64,000 nt of DNA from Kribbella antiqua. Lineage in GTDB: Bacteria > Actinomycetota > Actinomycetes > Propionibacteriales > Kribbellaceae. Location: positions 372,001-436,000 of the forward strand of contig NZ_SLWR01000007.1 of the NCBI RefSeq assembly GCF_004345665.1, written 5' to 3'. Made by a program: the position numbers and the translations under genes. Within the stretch, counting starts at the first letter, position 1. The number at the start of each line of letters is the position of its first letter. This document shows, piece after piece, positions 33,960-42,943 of the stretch. The notes beneath the pieces were generated by a model that searched no databases, was not told where the DNA came from, and saw only the letters and a list, made by a program, of their open reading frames with translations.

Positions 33960-34453
33960 CAGAGCGGGCGGTGCATGACGTGGAGTCCGACGTACCCGTG
34001 CAGCGGGTGCTCGAACGCCTCCGGCACTGTCCCGATGATGGTGAAGCCCAGCTCCTGCCACAGATGCACCGCTGACGAGTTCGTCTCGACCACGGCGTTG
34101 AACTGGATCGCCCGGAAGCCCTCGCGCTTAGCCCAGTCGATCATGTCCTCGCAGAGCTGACGCCCGACCCCCTTGCCGCGAGCCGCCGCGTCGACCATGA
34201 AGCTCGCGCTGGCGACATGCGATCCGGGCCCAGGACGGTTCGGGTACATGTTCGCGCTGCCGAGAACGGTGCCATCGGCATCGACCGCGACCGTCGTCCG
34301 GCTGAGGGTGGCACTCGACGGTGACATCCAGAGTGCGCGCGCCTGCTCCTCGGTGAGGTCCGGATCGTAGGCGTAGGTTTCACGGGCCGTGACGATCTCG
34401 TGGAAGAACGGCCAGATAGCCGGCCAATCGGCGTCGGTCGCGTTCCTGATCAT
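33959..34453 (-). CDS. GNAT-family N-acetyltransferase (phosphinothricin-type)
   Basis: 164 residues. IRNATDADWPAIWPFFHEIVTARETYAYDPDLTEEQARALW and DAAARGKGVGRQLCEDMIDWAK form the acetyl-CoA loop. FTIIGTVPEAFEHPLHGYVGLHVM at the C-terminus is close to the phosphinothricin/methionine-sulfoximine acetyltransferase branch. ATG 34453 keeps the first strand. Substrate inferred only. Confidence 0.86.
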   Translation of the reverse strand: MIRNATDADWPAIWPFFHEIVTARETYAYDPDLTEEQARALWMSPSSATLSRTTVAVDADGTVLGSANMYPNRPGPGSHVASASFMVDAAARGKGVGRQLCEDMIDWAKREGFRAIQFNAVVETNSSAVHLWQELGFTIIGTVPEAFEHPLHGYVGLHVMHRPL

Positions 34454-34523
34454 GCGAGAAGCATCACCCGTCCAGCGGTGAGGTGCCAACCGCATTAGTC
34501 CAGAACCAATAGACTTTCTGAGG

Positions 34524-35675
34524 ATGACTGACACGGTGGTGCATGGGATGCCGCGCTGGAGTCTGGCCGTGCCCCCGCTCGCTCTCGTTGTCCTGTTGCT
34601 GTCCTGGGGTCGTGACCTCGGCGCAGTCCTGCTGATCCTGGTGTGCGCCGGTCTGGGTGCGGCGGTGATCGCCGCCGTCCATCACGCCGAAGTCGTGGCG
34701 CACCGGGTCGGTGAACCGTTCGGAACGCTGATTCTCGCGCTCGCCGTGACGATCATCGAGGTGGCGCTGATCGTCACGCTGATGGCGTCGGGCGGTGACA
34801 AGGCCTCGTCGCTGGCGCGGGACACCGTTTTCGCCGCGGTGATGATCACCTGCAACGGAATCCTCGGGCTGTCCCTCGTCGTCGGTTCGCTGCGGCACGG
34901 CACGCAAGAGTTCCGCGTACGCGCGTCCAACAGCGCGCTGGCGGTGATGACCGCGCTCGTCACACTCAGCCTGGTGCTGCCGACGTTCACGACCAGTGCG
35001 CCCGGCCCGCAGTTCAGCACGGCCCAGCTCGCCTTCGCCGGCGTGACCTCATTGGTGATGTACGGCGTCTTCGTCTTCGTGCAGACCATCCGGCACCGGG
35101 ACTACTTCCTGCCGGTCCTTTCCAGTACGCCGGAAGTCCGTCGGCACCGCGACCTCGAAGACGCCCCGGCCACGGTCGTCGAGGAGGACGACGACGAAGA
35201 GCACGCATCGGCACCGAGCACCAAAGTGGCCCTGATCAGCCTGGGGCTGCTGTTCGTCTGCCTGATCTCGGTCGTCGGCCTGGCCAAGACCGTGTCGCCC
35301 AAGCTCGAATCGGCGGTCGAATCGGCCGGCGCGCCGCTCGCGGTGGTCGGTGTCGTGATCGCACTGCTGGTGCTGCTGCCGGAGACGGTTGCCGCAGTAC
35401 GCGCGGCACTGCGGAACCGCCTCCAGACCAGCGTCAACCTGGCGCTTGGGTCGGCGCTCGCCAGCATCGGCCTGACCATCCCGGCCATCGCGATCGCCTC
35501 GATCTGGCTCAGTGGACCGCTCGTGCTCGGCCTGGGTGGCAAGGAGATGGTGCTGTTCGCCCTGACCGTGGTGACCAGCATGCTGACGCTGGCGACCGGT
35601 CGCGCGACGCTGCTGCAGGGCGCCGTACATCTGATGGTGTTCAGTGCGTTCCTGTTCCTCGCGGTAAGTCCTTGA
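34524..35675 (+). CDS. Ca2+/H+ antiporter (CaCA family, ChaA-like)
   Basis: 383 residues, about 11 membrane segments. The two conserved repeats GEPFGTLILALAVTIIEVALIV and VLLPETVAAVRAALRNRLQTSVNLALGSALASIGLTIPAI carry the Glu residues that bind cation. An acidic loop EEDDDEEHA near residue 215 may sense calcium. The ATG at 34524 has TAGACT (34510-34515) 8 nt upstream. The last 35 bp overlap the convergent ankyrin gene. Confidence 0.92.
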   Translation: MTDTVVHGMPRWSLAVPPLALVVLLLSWGRDLGAVLLILVCAGLGAAVIAAVHHAEVVAHRVGEPFGTLILALAVTIIEVALIVTLMASGGDKASSLARDTVFAAVMITCNGILGLSLVVGSLRHGTQEFRVRASNSALAVMTALVTLSLVLPTFTTSAPGPQFSTAQLAFAGVTSLVMYGVFVFVQTIRHRDYFLPVLSSTPEVRRHRDLEDAPATVVEEDDDEEHASAPSTKVALISLGLLFVCLISVVGLAKTVSPKLESAVESAGAPLAVVGVVIALLVLLPETVAAVRAALRNRLQTSVNLALGSALASIGLTIPAIAIASIWLSGPLVLGLGGKEMVLFALTVVTSMLTLATGRATLLQGAVHLMVFSAFLFLAVSP

Positions 35676-37083
35676 GGTAGTCGATCACCGCCTGCTGACG
35701 GCCGTGCTCGGCCCAGCCGAGCGCGTTCCCGCCGTACGACGGATCACGCAGCTCCGGGTCGGCGCCGAGCTCGACGAGCTTGCGCACGGTTTCGACGTGG
35801 CCGTTGTGCGCGGCCTGGTGGATCGGCGCGCACATGCCGATGATGTTGAGGTCGAAGCCGACGTTCTTCAACGGTTCCAGGGCTTCGGTCCGGCCGATCT
35901 CGGCGGCGCGGATCGGCAGGTAGGGGTTGCGCGCGACGGCCCGCGCGGCGAGTTCGCCGCTGACCTTTGGTGTCTCGCCGCGCATGATTGCGGCGAAAAC
36001 CTCGTGGACGTCGTCCAGCGGCGCCGCACCGTGCGCGCGGAGCAACTCGGCGATCTCGGTATGCCCTTGTACGGCGGCCAGCTCGTACGGGCGATGTCCG
36101 CCGAAGATCGGGTGTTCGGTGCCGCGGCCCTCCGGATCGGTGCCTTGGGCAAGCACTAGCTCGACACGATGGAGCAGTCCCTCGTGGGAGGCGAAGACCA
36201 GCTCGTCCTCCAGTAGCTGCTGAGGCGTCGGGTGGGCCGTGGTCAGGCGCTCATGCCACGGACCGCCGTCGCCGCGGCCGAGGCCGTACTCGAGCAGCAA
36301 CTCCAGGTGCACGTCGTCGTACGGCGGGGGAGCGCCGGGACCGCAGTTGTACATGGTCTGGCTGTCGTTGGGATCGGCGCCGGCGTCGAGCAGCACGCGG
36401 GCGAGCTCGATCCGGTCGCGATGCGGTGGCTGGTCGCCTTCGCCGCGGCCGAAGACACCGGTCAGCGCGGTGAACGGCGACGGTAGGCCTTGCCACAGAT
36501 AGCCGGCATTCGGATCGGCGCCGTGCTCGAGCAGCAACCGCGCGATCTCGACCTGATGGGGTGCGTCGAGACGGCTGTAGGTGAGGTAGAGCAACGGCTC
36601 CCACCGATACGGCCCGCCTTCCTCCGCAGCGTGCCGGGGAAGTTCGTCCCGGACGGCGTCCAGCTCGCCGGCCACGACCTTGGTGTAAATGTTGCTGAGA
36701 GCAACTTCTGGGAAGCGGTCGAGGAGCTGCCTGGCCGCCTGTTGCCGCGCGGGATCGTCGCCGCCGTAGTGCAGCGTCGCCAGCCGGAGGAACTCGTCCG
36801 CGCGTTGCTCGGGCGTGTCGAGTGGGCCGCCGACCTCCTGGCGATGAGGCGAACGGCTGTAGCGGTCGACCAGCTCGAGGTGCCGGACGATCCGCGGCCA
36901 GCTGGGGAAGCCATAGCTGCGGGCGATCACGAGCTGCGCATCGGCCAGCGTCTGCACCGGATGGAACTCGTCAGCCAGGGCAACAGCCTGGGGATCGGCA
37001 GCGCGGACCTGTTTGAGCAGGGCTTTGGCCTGCTTGCGCAGGTGGTCCAGGTGCGGGTCGTCCGGGAGATTCCGGGTCGCCAT
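35641..37083 (-). CDS. Ankyrin-repeat protein
   Basis: 480 residues. Repeats of the type EIARLLLEHGADPNAGYL, ELARVLLDAGADPNDS, EIAELLRAHGAAPL and TVRKLVELGADPEL. The N-terminus (PDDPHLDHLRKQAKALLKQ) is a helix typical of actinobacterial ankyrin proteins with no signal peptide. Likely a cytoplasmic scaffold; partner unknown. AGGAGG precedes ATG 37083. Confidence 0.9.
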   Translation of the reverse strand: MATRNLPDDPHLDHLRKQAKALLKQVRAADPQAVALADEFHPVQTLADAQLVIARSYGFPSWPRIVRHLELVDRYSRSPHRQEVGGPLDTPEQRADEFLRLATLHYGGDDPARQQAARQLLDRFPEVALSNIYTKVVAGELDAVRDELPRHAAEEGGPYRWEPLLYLTYSRLDAPHQVEIARLLLEHGADPNAGYLWQGLPSPFTALTGVFGRGEGDQPPHRDRIELARVLLDAGADPNDSQTMYNCGPGAPPPYDDVHLELLLEYGLGRGDGGPWHERLTTAHPTPQQLLEDELVFASHEGLLHRVELVLAQGTDPEGRGTEHPIFGGHRPYELAAVQGHTEIAELLRAHGAAPLDDVHEVFAAIMRGETPKVSGELAARAVARNPYLPIRAAEIGRTEALEPLKNVGFDLNIIGMCAPIHQAAHNGHVETVRKLVELGADPELRDPSYGGNALGWAEHGRQQAVIDYLKDLPRGTGTH

Positions 37084-37228
37084 CGCGACCTCCTCTCTAC
37101 GAGCCTGCTGTCCGCGTCGTCAGGCGAGAAAGGAGGTGAACAACTACCGCACAACTCTCGTGTTCAGGTGGGCTGAGCCCTTCCCGCGGACCGGTGGCAC
37201 CCTGAGTGCCTACCCGGGAAAGGCTAGC

Positions 37229-37588
37229 TCAGAGCGGCCGTTCCATCCACCACTCGACGAACTCGTGCGCGCGATCCTTGTCGAGGCGGACCACCCACAG
37301 GTTGCTGAACTCGCTCGGCGGCTGGGTGAGGTACGTCGTCCAGCCGCGGACGAACCCGACGCCGTCGCCGAACCCGAGCACCTGGTACTCGAACGTCGTC
37401 TCACCCGGTGCATCGGCGACCTCCAGCCAGGCGTTCACGATCGCGTCCCGGCCGAGCACCGGCTCCTCGTCCGGCCGCCGGTACCACGCGGCGTCCTCGG
37501 TCCACAACGCCGCGATATCGGCCGGATCGTTCGACTCCCACGCCTTCCGGTACTTCGCCACCCACCGGTCGAGGTGCTTCTCCCGCAT
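37229..37588 (-). CDS. SnoaL/NTF2-like protein
   Basis: 119 residues. WVAKYRKAWESNDPADIAALWTEDAAWYRRPDEEPVLGRDAIVNAWL is the SnoaL-fold opening, with later strands TTFEYQVLGFGDGVGFVRGWTTY and LWVVRLDKDRAHEFVEWWMERP. Enzyme or binding role unknown. ATG 37588 has a GGAGG upstream. Confidence 0.86.
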   Translation of the reverse strand: MREKHLDRWVAKYRKAWESNDPADIAALWTEDAAWYRRPDEEPVLGRDAIVNAWLEVADAPGETTFEYQVLGFGDGVGFVRGWTTYLTQPPSEFSNLWVVRLDKDRAHEFVEWWMERPL

Positions 37589-37712
37589 ACCCCCATCCTC
37601 CCGCGCGCCCCGGCCCGGGGGTGGACTGGGGAGTCTGACCTGTCAATTCAGGTAGGTAGCGCTCCCCAAACCCGCTCGGCGACCAGTCCGGGGGCGTGGT
37701 CAGGCCGTAGAG

Positions 37713-38222
37713 CTATTCGCCGGTGAGGCCGTCGATGCGTTCGCGGAGGAGGTCGGCGTGGCCGTTGTGGCGCGCGTACTCCTCGATCAGGTGGATGAGG
37801 AGATAGCGCACGGAGTAGTCGCCCTCGCGCGCCGGCCGGGTGAACGTGTGGTCCAGGTCATACCCGGCGACGATCTCGTCGGAGAGGTGCACGATCGCGC
37901 GGTAGTCCTCGAGATCCTGCTCGGCCCGCGCCGGATCGACCAGATCGAAGTCGCCGTCCGGGTGCTCGTCGGTCCAGTACGTCGGCTGGACCGGTCGCTG
38001 CGCGAGACAGACCTGGTACCAGTAGCGCTCGACCTCGGTCAGGTGCCGGACCAGGCCGATCAGCGACATGCTCGACGGCTCGACCGACCGCTGGACAAGC
38101 TGCTCCCCGGTCAGTCCGGAGACCTTCCACAGCAGGGTGCCGCGGTGGTAGTCGAGGAAGCCCTGCAGCAGTTCGCGTTCACCAGCGGCGGTGGCCGGAT
38201 CGGTCCGGAACTCTGTGGTCAC
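37713..38222 (-). CDS. DinB-family protein (DUF664)
   Basis: 169 residues. A four-helix bundle with the metal-ligand histidines in LVRHLTEVERYW and YLLIHLIEEYARHNGHADLLRERIDG, the pattern of DinB/YfiT proteins and mycothiol-dependent enzymes. The GTG start has TATCTT 7 nt upstream (leaderless). Thiol substrate or partner unknown. Confidence 0.9.
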   Translation of the reverse strand: MTTEFRTDPATAAGERELLQGFLDYHRGTLLWKVSGLTGEQLVQRSVEPSSMSLIGLVRHLTEVERYWYQVCLAQRPVQPTYWTDEHPDGDFDLVDPARAEQDLEDYRAIVHLSDEIVAGYDLDHTFTRPAREGDYSVRYLLIHLIEEYARHNGHADLLRERIDGLTGE

Positions 38223-38405
38223 GCAGCAGAAGATAGCTCACTGGAGGGAGCTGACCTGGCGGTGCCGTAGACTGTTGACGACGGCCCGCCCAGTTCTGCC
38301 TCGGGCCGGTGTGCGCATTTACGCTGCGCCAGCAGTCGACTACCACGCGCCGCGGCCCACCGGCCGCGCCGGGCAGGACGACCACCCGACTTTTTGGAGT
38401 ACTAC
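38223..38405 (+). promoter_or_regulatory. Long leader of the DEAD-box helicase gene
   Basis: TAGACT at about 38270 is a likely -10, giving a leader near 125 nt. It has stems CGGCCCG/CGGGCCG and CGCGGCC/GGCCGCG ahead of a T5-GGAG ribosome site. Such a leader could respond to cold or to the helicase itself (inference). No ORF. Confidence 0.4.
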
Positions 38406-40055
38406 ATGGCGGCCCGCCGCCCCACGTCTACAACCACGCAAACCCAATCTCGCACCACCAACTCAGCTACCGGTTCTGGCCGCCCGCGCCGCCGGCGCGG
38501 ATCCGGTGCCCGACGCAACAATCCCGACGCGGCCCCAAAGGTTGCTAAGAGCAACGATGCCGTGACGGCCGGCGGGTACGAAGAGGTCGCGCCGATGGTT
38601 GTCCCCGACAACCTCACGTTCGCGGATCTCGGCGTACCGGCTGCGCTGGTGCAGGCCTTGTCCGCTGCCGGCGTGTCGAAGCCGTTCCCGATCCAGGCCG
38701 CGACGCTGCCGGACTCGCTCGCCGGCAAGGACGTGCTCGGGCGCGGCCGGACCGGATCCGGCAAGACGTACGCGTTCGTGCTTCCGGTTCTGGCCCGGCT
38801 GGCCGCGAGCCGCGGCAAGCGCCGGCCGAACCACCCGCGCGCGCTCATCCTCGCGCCGACCCGTGAGCTCGCGACCCAGATCCAGGCGTCGATCACCCCG
38901 CTCACCGACGCGCTCGACCTGCGCACGATGACGATCTTCGGCGGCGTCGGCCACGGCCCGCAGATCAACGGCCTGCGCAAGGGCGCCGACATCGTCGTCG
39001 CCTGTCCCGGCAGGCTCGAGGACCACCTCAAAGCCGGTCACGCGAAGCTCGACGCGGTCGAGATCACCGTGCTGGACGAGGCCGACCACATGGCCGACCT
39101 CGGCTTCCTGCCCGCCGTACGGCGGATCCTGGAGGCGACGCCGGGTGACGCGCAACGGCTGCTGTTCTCGGCCACGCTGGACGCCGGTGTCGACGTACTC
39201 GTGCAGCGGTTCATGACCGACCCCGTCACGCACAGCGTCGACTCGGCGCAGTCGCCGGTCGCGAAGATGACGCACCACGTGCTGCATGTTCAGTCCGACA
39301 GCCGGCTGCCGGTGCTCGTCGACCTGACCGCGGCGCCCGGGCGGACGCTCGTCTTCACCCGGACCAAGTACGGCGCCAAGTCGCTCACGAAGAAGCTGAT
39401 CGCGCAGGGCGTCCCGGCGGTCGAGCTGCACGGCAACCTGTCGCAGGGCGCGCGTACGCGGAACCTGGAGGCATTCTCCGACGGTACGGCGAAGACGCTC
39501 GTCGCGACCGACATCGCCGCCCGCGGTATCCACGTCGACGACGTCGCGCTGGTGATCCACGCGGACCCGCCGATCGAGCACAAGGCCTACCTGCACCGCT
39601 CCGGCCGTACCGCGCGTGCAGGCGCCGAGGGCACTGTCGTCACCTTGATGACCGACGACCAGGTCCGCGACGTGCGCGACCTGACCCGCAAGGCCGGCAT
39701 CGCCGCGACCGTCACCAAACTCACAACCGGCGACCCGCTGCTGACCGAGCTCGCTCCGGGCGACCGCGTCTTCGTCGAGCCCCCGGCCAAGGCTCCGCAG
39801 CCGGAACGTGCCACCGTGTCCGCGGGGCGCGGTTCGGCCAGAGGCCGTCGCGGTGGTCGCGCCGCTGGACCGAGGTCGGCAGGCTCCGGCGAGCCGAGCC
39901 AACCGCGTGGTGCGAAGCGTGGCGGGCGCGCGAAGTCCCGTAGCGGCTCGAACGCCCCGACGACGTACAGCACCAGCACGCCCGGTTCGACCTCCCGTCC
40001 GGCCGGCGCCGCCGCCTTCTCTGCCAACAGCAGGCCGTCCCGCCGCGCCCGCTGA
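38406..40055 (+). CDS. DEAD-box RNA helicase
   Basis: 549 residues. The N-terminal tail is low-complexity (Thr, Asn, Arg) to about residue 60. The helicase core has Q-motif FADLGVPAALVQALSAAGVSKPFPIQ, GRTGSGKT, PTRELA, DEADHM, SATLD and HRSGRTARAG. The C-terminal tail is Arg/Gly/Ser rich (AGRGSARGRRGGRA). It unwinds RNA in ribosome biogenesis or cold adaptation. ATG 38406 follows GGAG by 6 nt. Confidence 0.93.
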   Translation: MAARRPTSTTTQTQSRTTNSATGSGRPRRRRGSGARRNNPDAAPKVAKSNDAVTAGGYEEVAPMVVPDNLTFADLGVPAALVQALSAAGVSKPFPIQAATLPDSLAGKDVLGRGRTGSGKTYAFVLPVLARLAASRGKRRPNHPRALILAPTRELATQIQASITPLTDALDLRTMTIFGGVGHGPQINGLRKGADIVVACPGRLEDHLKAGHAKLDAVEITVLDEADHMADLGFLPAVRRILEATPGDAQRLLFSATLDAGVDVLVQRFMTDPVTHSVDSAQSPVAKMTHHVLHVQSDSRLPVLVDLTAAPGRTLVFTRTKYGAKSLTKKLIAQGVPAVELHGNLSQGARTRNLEAFSDGTAKTLVATDIAARGIHVDDVALVIHADPPIEHKAYLHRSGRTARAGAEGTVVTLMTDDQVRDVRDLTRKAGIAATVTKLTTGDPLLTELAPGDRVFVEPPAKAPQPERATVSAGRGSARGRRGGRAAGPRSAGSGEPSQPRGAKRGGRAKSRSGSNAPTTYSTSTPGSTSRPAGAAAFSANSRPSRRAR

Positions 40056-40067
40056 CGAGGAGAAGCA

Positions 40068-40994
40068 ATGATCAGAACGGTCCTGGGCGACATCGCACCG
40101 GAGCAGCTCGGTGTCTGTGACGCCCACGACCATCTGTTCTTCCGTACGGCGATGCTGCCCGGGCAGGAGCTGGACGACGCGGACGCGGCGCTCGCGGAGG
40201 TGCGAGCTTTCGCGGCCGCGGGCGGGCAGGCGATCGTGCAGTGGACGCCGCACGGACTGGGCCGACGGGCCGACCTGTTGCCCGGAATCTCGACCAGCAC
40301 AGGGGTTTCGATCGTCGCGGCGACAGGGCTGCATCGGGCTGAGCACTACCCTCCGGGCTTCGTCGAGAGCATCCGCGACCGGCTGGCCGAGATCTTCGTG
40401 ACAGAGCTGACCGTTGGCATCGGCAACAGTTCGGTCCGGGCCGGGCTGATCAAGGTGGCCGGCGGTTTCCATCTGCTGGATGCGCACGCCGAGTTGGTGA
40501 TGCGGGCCGCGGCGGAGGCGCATCACGCGACCGGCGCGCCGATCGCGGTTCATCACGAGCACGGGTCGGGCGCGGACGCCGTACTGGATCTGCTGGTCGA
40601 CGAACTCGCCGTACCGCCGTCGAGTGTCATCCTCGGGCACCTGAATCGCTTCCCGGATCACTACGTGCACGGGGAGTTGGCCGACCGCGGCGCCTGGCTG
40701 GCGTTCGATGGGCCGTCGCGGGCGAATCACGCCACCGATCCGTGGCTGCTCGAGTCCCTTTCCTGGATGGTCGACGACGGGTACGCCGATCAACTGCTGC
40801 TCGGCGGTGACACGACCACCGCCCGCGCCAGAGCCGCGACCGGCGAAGGTCCGGGCATCCCCTATCTCCTGACGCACCTCCGCCCGCGTATCACCCGCCA
40901 CCTCGGCCAGGAGGTGGCCGACGCCATCTTCACCACCAACCCGGCCCGCGCCTTAGACGCGGAGTGGCGAGACGGCGGTACCGTTCCTGCGTGA
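40068..40994 (+). CDS. Phosphotriesterase-like amidohydrolase-superfamily enzyme
   Basis: 308 residues. CDAHDHLFF is the first metal-ligand pair (HxH), AGLIKVAGG holds the Lys near the bridge, then VHHEHGSG, LGHLNR and GGDTTT. This is the PHP/PTE-type (binuclear metal) hydrolase plan. Natural substrate is probably a lactone, as in PLL enzymes. AGGAGAAGC precedes ATG 40068, only 12 bp after the helicase stop. Its stop overlaps the next start as GTGA. Confidence 0.88.
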   Translation: MIRTVLGDIAPEQLGVCDAHDHLFFRTAMLPGQELDDADAALAEVRAFAAAGGQAIVQWTPHGLGRRADLLPGISTSTGVSIVAATGLHRAEHYPPGFVESIRDRLAEIFVTELTVGIGNSSVRAGLIKVAGGFHLLDAHAELVMRAAAEAHHATGAPIAVHHEHGSGADAVLDLLVDELAVPPSSVILGHLNRFPDHYVHGELADRGAWLAFDGPSRANHATDPWLLESLSWMVDDGYADQLLLGGDTTTARARAATGEGPGIPYLLTHLRPRITRHLGQEVADAIFTTNPARALDAEWRDGGTVPA

Positions 40995-41359
40995 GCGTGA
41001 TCGCGCAGGTGTTCGTCGTACTGGCCGGGGTGTTTCATCTCGCGGTGTTCGCGATGGAGAGTCTGCTCTTCCGGAAGCCGAGCACGTACAAGCGGTTCCG
41101 GGTCAAGGATGACACCGAGGCGGCTGTCGCGCGGCCGTGGGCCTTCAACCAGGGCTTCTACAACCTGTTCCTGGCGCTTGGTGCGCTCGGCGGCCTCATC
41201 GCGGGCGGCGACAAGGGACATGCCATCGCGCTGTTCGCCTGCGCGTGCATGGCCGGCGCCGGGATCGTGCTGATCGCGTCCGACCGCCGGATGGCCCAAG
41301 CCGCCGCCCTCCAGGCCGCCCCACCCATCGCCGCCCTGGTCCTCGCCGCGGTCCTGTGA
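40991..41359 (+). CDS. DUF1304 membrane protein
   Basis: 122 residues, four membrane segments: VFVVLAGVFHLAVFAMESLLF, NQGFYNLFLALGALGGLIAGG, IALFACACMAGAGIVLIAS and a last Ala-rich helix. MESLLFRKPSTYKRF is the family pattern. Role unknown. GTG 40991 overlaps the previous stop. Confidence 0.85.
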   Translation: MSVIAQVFVVLAGVFHLAVFAMESLLFRKPSTYKRFRVKDDTEAAVARPWAFNQGFYNLFLALGALGGLIAGGDKGHAIALFACACMAGAGIVLIASDRRMAQAAALQAAPPIAALVLAAVL

Positions 41360-41365
41360 CCCACG

Positions 41366-41454
41366 TTTGATGGGTTCACCCATCAGCTTGTGGGTTCGCA
41401 CGCCGTATTCCGGCCGGTAACCCACAAGCTGGTAGGTGAACCCACGAAATGGGG
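41366..41454. repeat. 89-bp imperfect palindromic element, copy B
   Basis: Same length and first 20 bases as copy A at 18693-18781. Its arms, CATCAGCTTGTGGGTT and AACCCACAAGCTGG, pair better than those of copy A. Centre CCGGCCGG is a loop. It lies 36 bp before a set of TTGAA/TTCAA sites. Confidence 0.7.
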
Positions 41455-41490
41455 CGCTGCGCAGCTCTGGTTGTCGCGCGGTGCTATGAA

Positions 41491-41536
41491 GTTCAACTGA
41501 GCTTGAAGTCAGCTAGTTGACTTCAAGTGCACTTGA
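41491..41536. promoter_or_regulatory. Cluster of TTGAA/TTCAA palindromes before the MFS gene
   Basis: CTTGAAGTCA (41502-41511) and TGACTTCAAG (41518-41527) are perfect 10-bp inverted repeats. TCAAGTGCACTTGA (41523-41536) is a 14-bp palindrome overlapping the second arm. Regulator not adjacent; MarR- or SoxR-type protein suspected. Confidence 0.6.
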
Positions 41537-41554
41537 TGTCCGAGGGTTCTCGGC

Positions 41555-42943
41555 ATGACGACGACAGCCGACGACCTGACCGAGCAGAGCACCCGTACCG
41601 AACCACCGTCCGGCGGCGTGCTGTCACCGCAGTACCGAGCGCTGACGGTCGGCATGGTCGCGCTGATCACGCTGGTCGCGTTCGAGTCCCTGGCCGTGAC
41701 GACCGCGATGCCGACCGTCGCGCAGGCCCTCGACGGGCTCCACCTTTACGCCCTCGCGTTCGGCGGGCCGCTCGCCTCCAGCGTCGTGGCCATGGTCATC
41801 TCCGGCACCTGGAGTGACCTCAAAGGCCCGACCCGCCCGCTCTGGCACGGGACCGCCTGGTTCCTGGGCGGTCTGATCATCGCGGGCCTGGCGCCGAGCA
41901 TGGAGATCCTGGTCGTCGGCCGCATCATCCAGGGCTTCGGTTCCGGCCTCTTGACGGTCGCCCTGTACGTCGTCGTCGGCCACCTGTACCCAGCCGCGCT
42001 GAGACCCCGCATCTTCGCCGCGTTCGCCACCGGCTGGGTCGTCCCCTCGTTGGTCGGCCCCGCGATCGCTGGTCTGGTCGTCGAACACACCACCTGGCGT
42101 GCCGTCTTCCTCGCCGTACCGGCCATCGCCATCCCGGCCGCACTGGTCATGCGCCCTGGCCTCGCCCGCGGCAGCGCGCACGAAGCGCGGCCAGGCCGAC
42201 TGTGGGACAAGCGAGCGCTGTGGGCGGTCGCGGCGGCGGTTGGAGTCGGCCTGCTCCACTACGGCGGTCAGCAGCGCGGCGCGCTCCAGCTCATCCTGCT
42301 CGCCAGCGGACTGGCCGGTGTTGTCGCGTTCGCGCCCAAGCTGCTGCCGAGCGGTACCTTCGCGCTCAAGAAGGGCCTGCCGTCCGTGATCGCCACGCGT
42401 GGTCTGGTCGCCGCGGCAGGCTTCGGCGCCGAGGTCTTCCTCCCGCTGATGCTCACCCGCGAACGCGGCCTGTCGCCGGCCTTTGCAGGTCTGGTACTCA
42501 CGGTCAGCGCACTCAGCTGGACCGCCGCCTCCTGGTACCGCGGTCGCCCGAACCAGCCGTTCTCGCACGCGGTCTTCCTGCAGGCCGGCATGATCTCGAT
42601 CGTGCTCGGCATCGTGACGGCGGCGTTGACGCTCAACGAGCACGTCCCGGTTGTGGTCGGCATCCTCGGCTGGGGTCTGGCCGGGCTCGGCATGGGCACG
42701 GTCTTCCCGACCGTATCCGTGCAGGTCCTCGAGTACTCCGAGCGCGAGGAGCAGGGCGCCAACAGCTCAGCCCTTCAGCTCAGCGATTCGTTGGCCACGG
42801 CAACTGTTCTGGCCGTCGGCGGTTCCCTCTTCGCCGCGCTCGAGCCGCACTCCGCGCTGACTGCGTACCTCGTCGCGTTCGGGCTCCCCGCCGTACTGGC
42901 GCTGCTCGGCGTACAGGCGGGTCGTCGTACGGCTACTCCTTAG
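41555..42943 (+). CDS. MFS multidrug-type transporter
   Basis: 462 residues, about 12-14 membrane segments. AVTTAMPTVAQALDG is the DHA2-like N-terminal signature, GRIIQGFGSGLLTVALYVVVGHLYP a second one. Likely exports a toxic compound. The ATG follows the palindrome cluster and a weak ribosome site. Its end overlaps the LysE-type gene by 11 bp. Confidence 0.9.
   Translation: MTTTADDLTEQSTRTEPPSGGVLSPQYRALTVGMVALITLVAFESLAVTTAMPTVAQALDGLHLYALAFGGPLASSVVAMVISGTWSDLKGPTRPLWHGTAWFLGGLIIAGLAPSMEILVVGRIIQGFGSGLLTVALYVVVGHLYPAALRPRIFAAFATGWVVPSLVGPAIAGLVVEHTTWRAVFLAVPAIAIPAALVMRPGLARGSAHEARPGRLWDKRALWAVAAAVGVGLLHYGGQQRGALQLILLASGLAGVVAFAPKLLPSGTFALKKGLPSVIATRGLVAAAGFGAEVFLPLMLTRERGLSPAFAGLVLTVSALSWTAASWYRGRPNQPFSHAVFLQAGMISIVLGIVTAALTLNEHVPVVVGILGWGLAGLGMGTVFPTVSVQVLEYSEREEQGANSSALQLSDSLATATVLAVGGSLFAALEPHSALTAYLVAFGLPAVLALLGVQAGRRTATP

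Noticed and set aside
38463-40901. 812-residue minus-strand frame opposite the helicase
   Set aside because: A shadow of the helicase and phosphotriesterase genes in another frame, with no recognisable domain.
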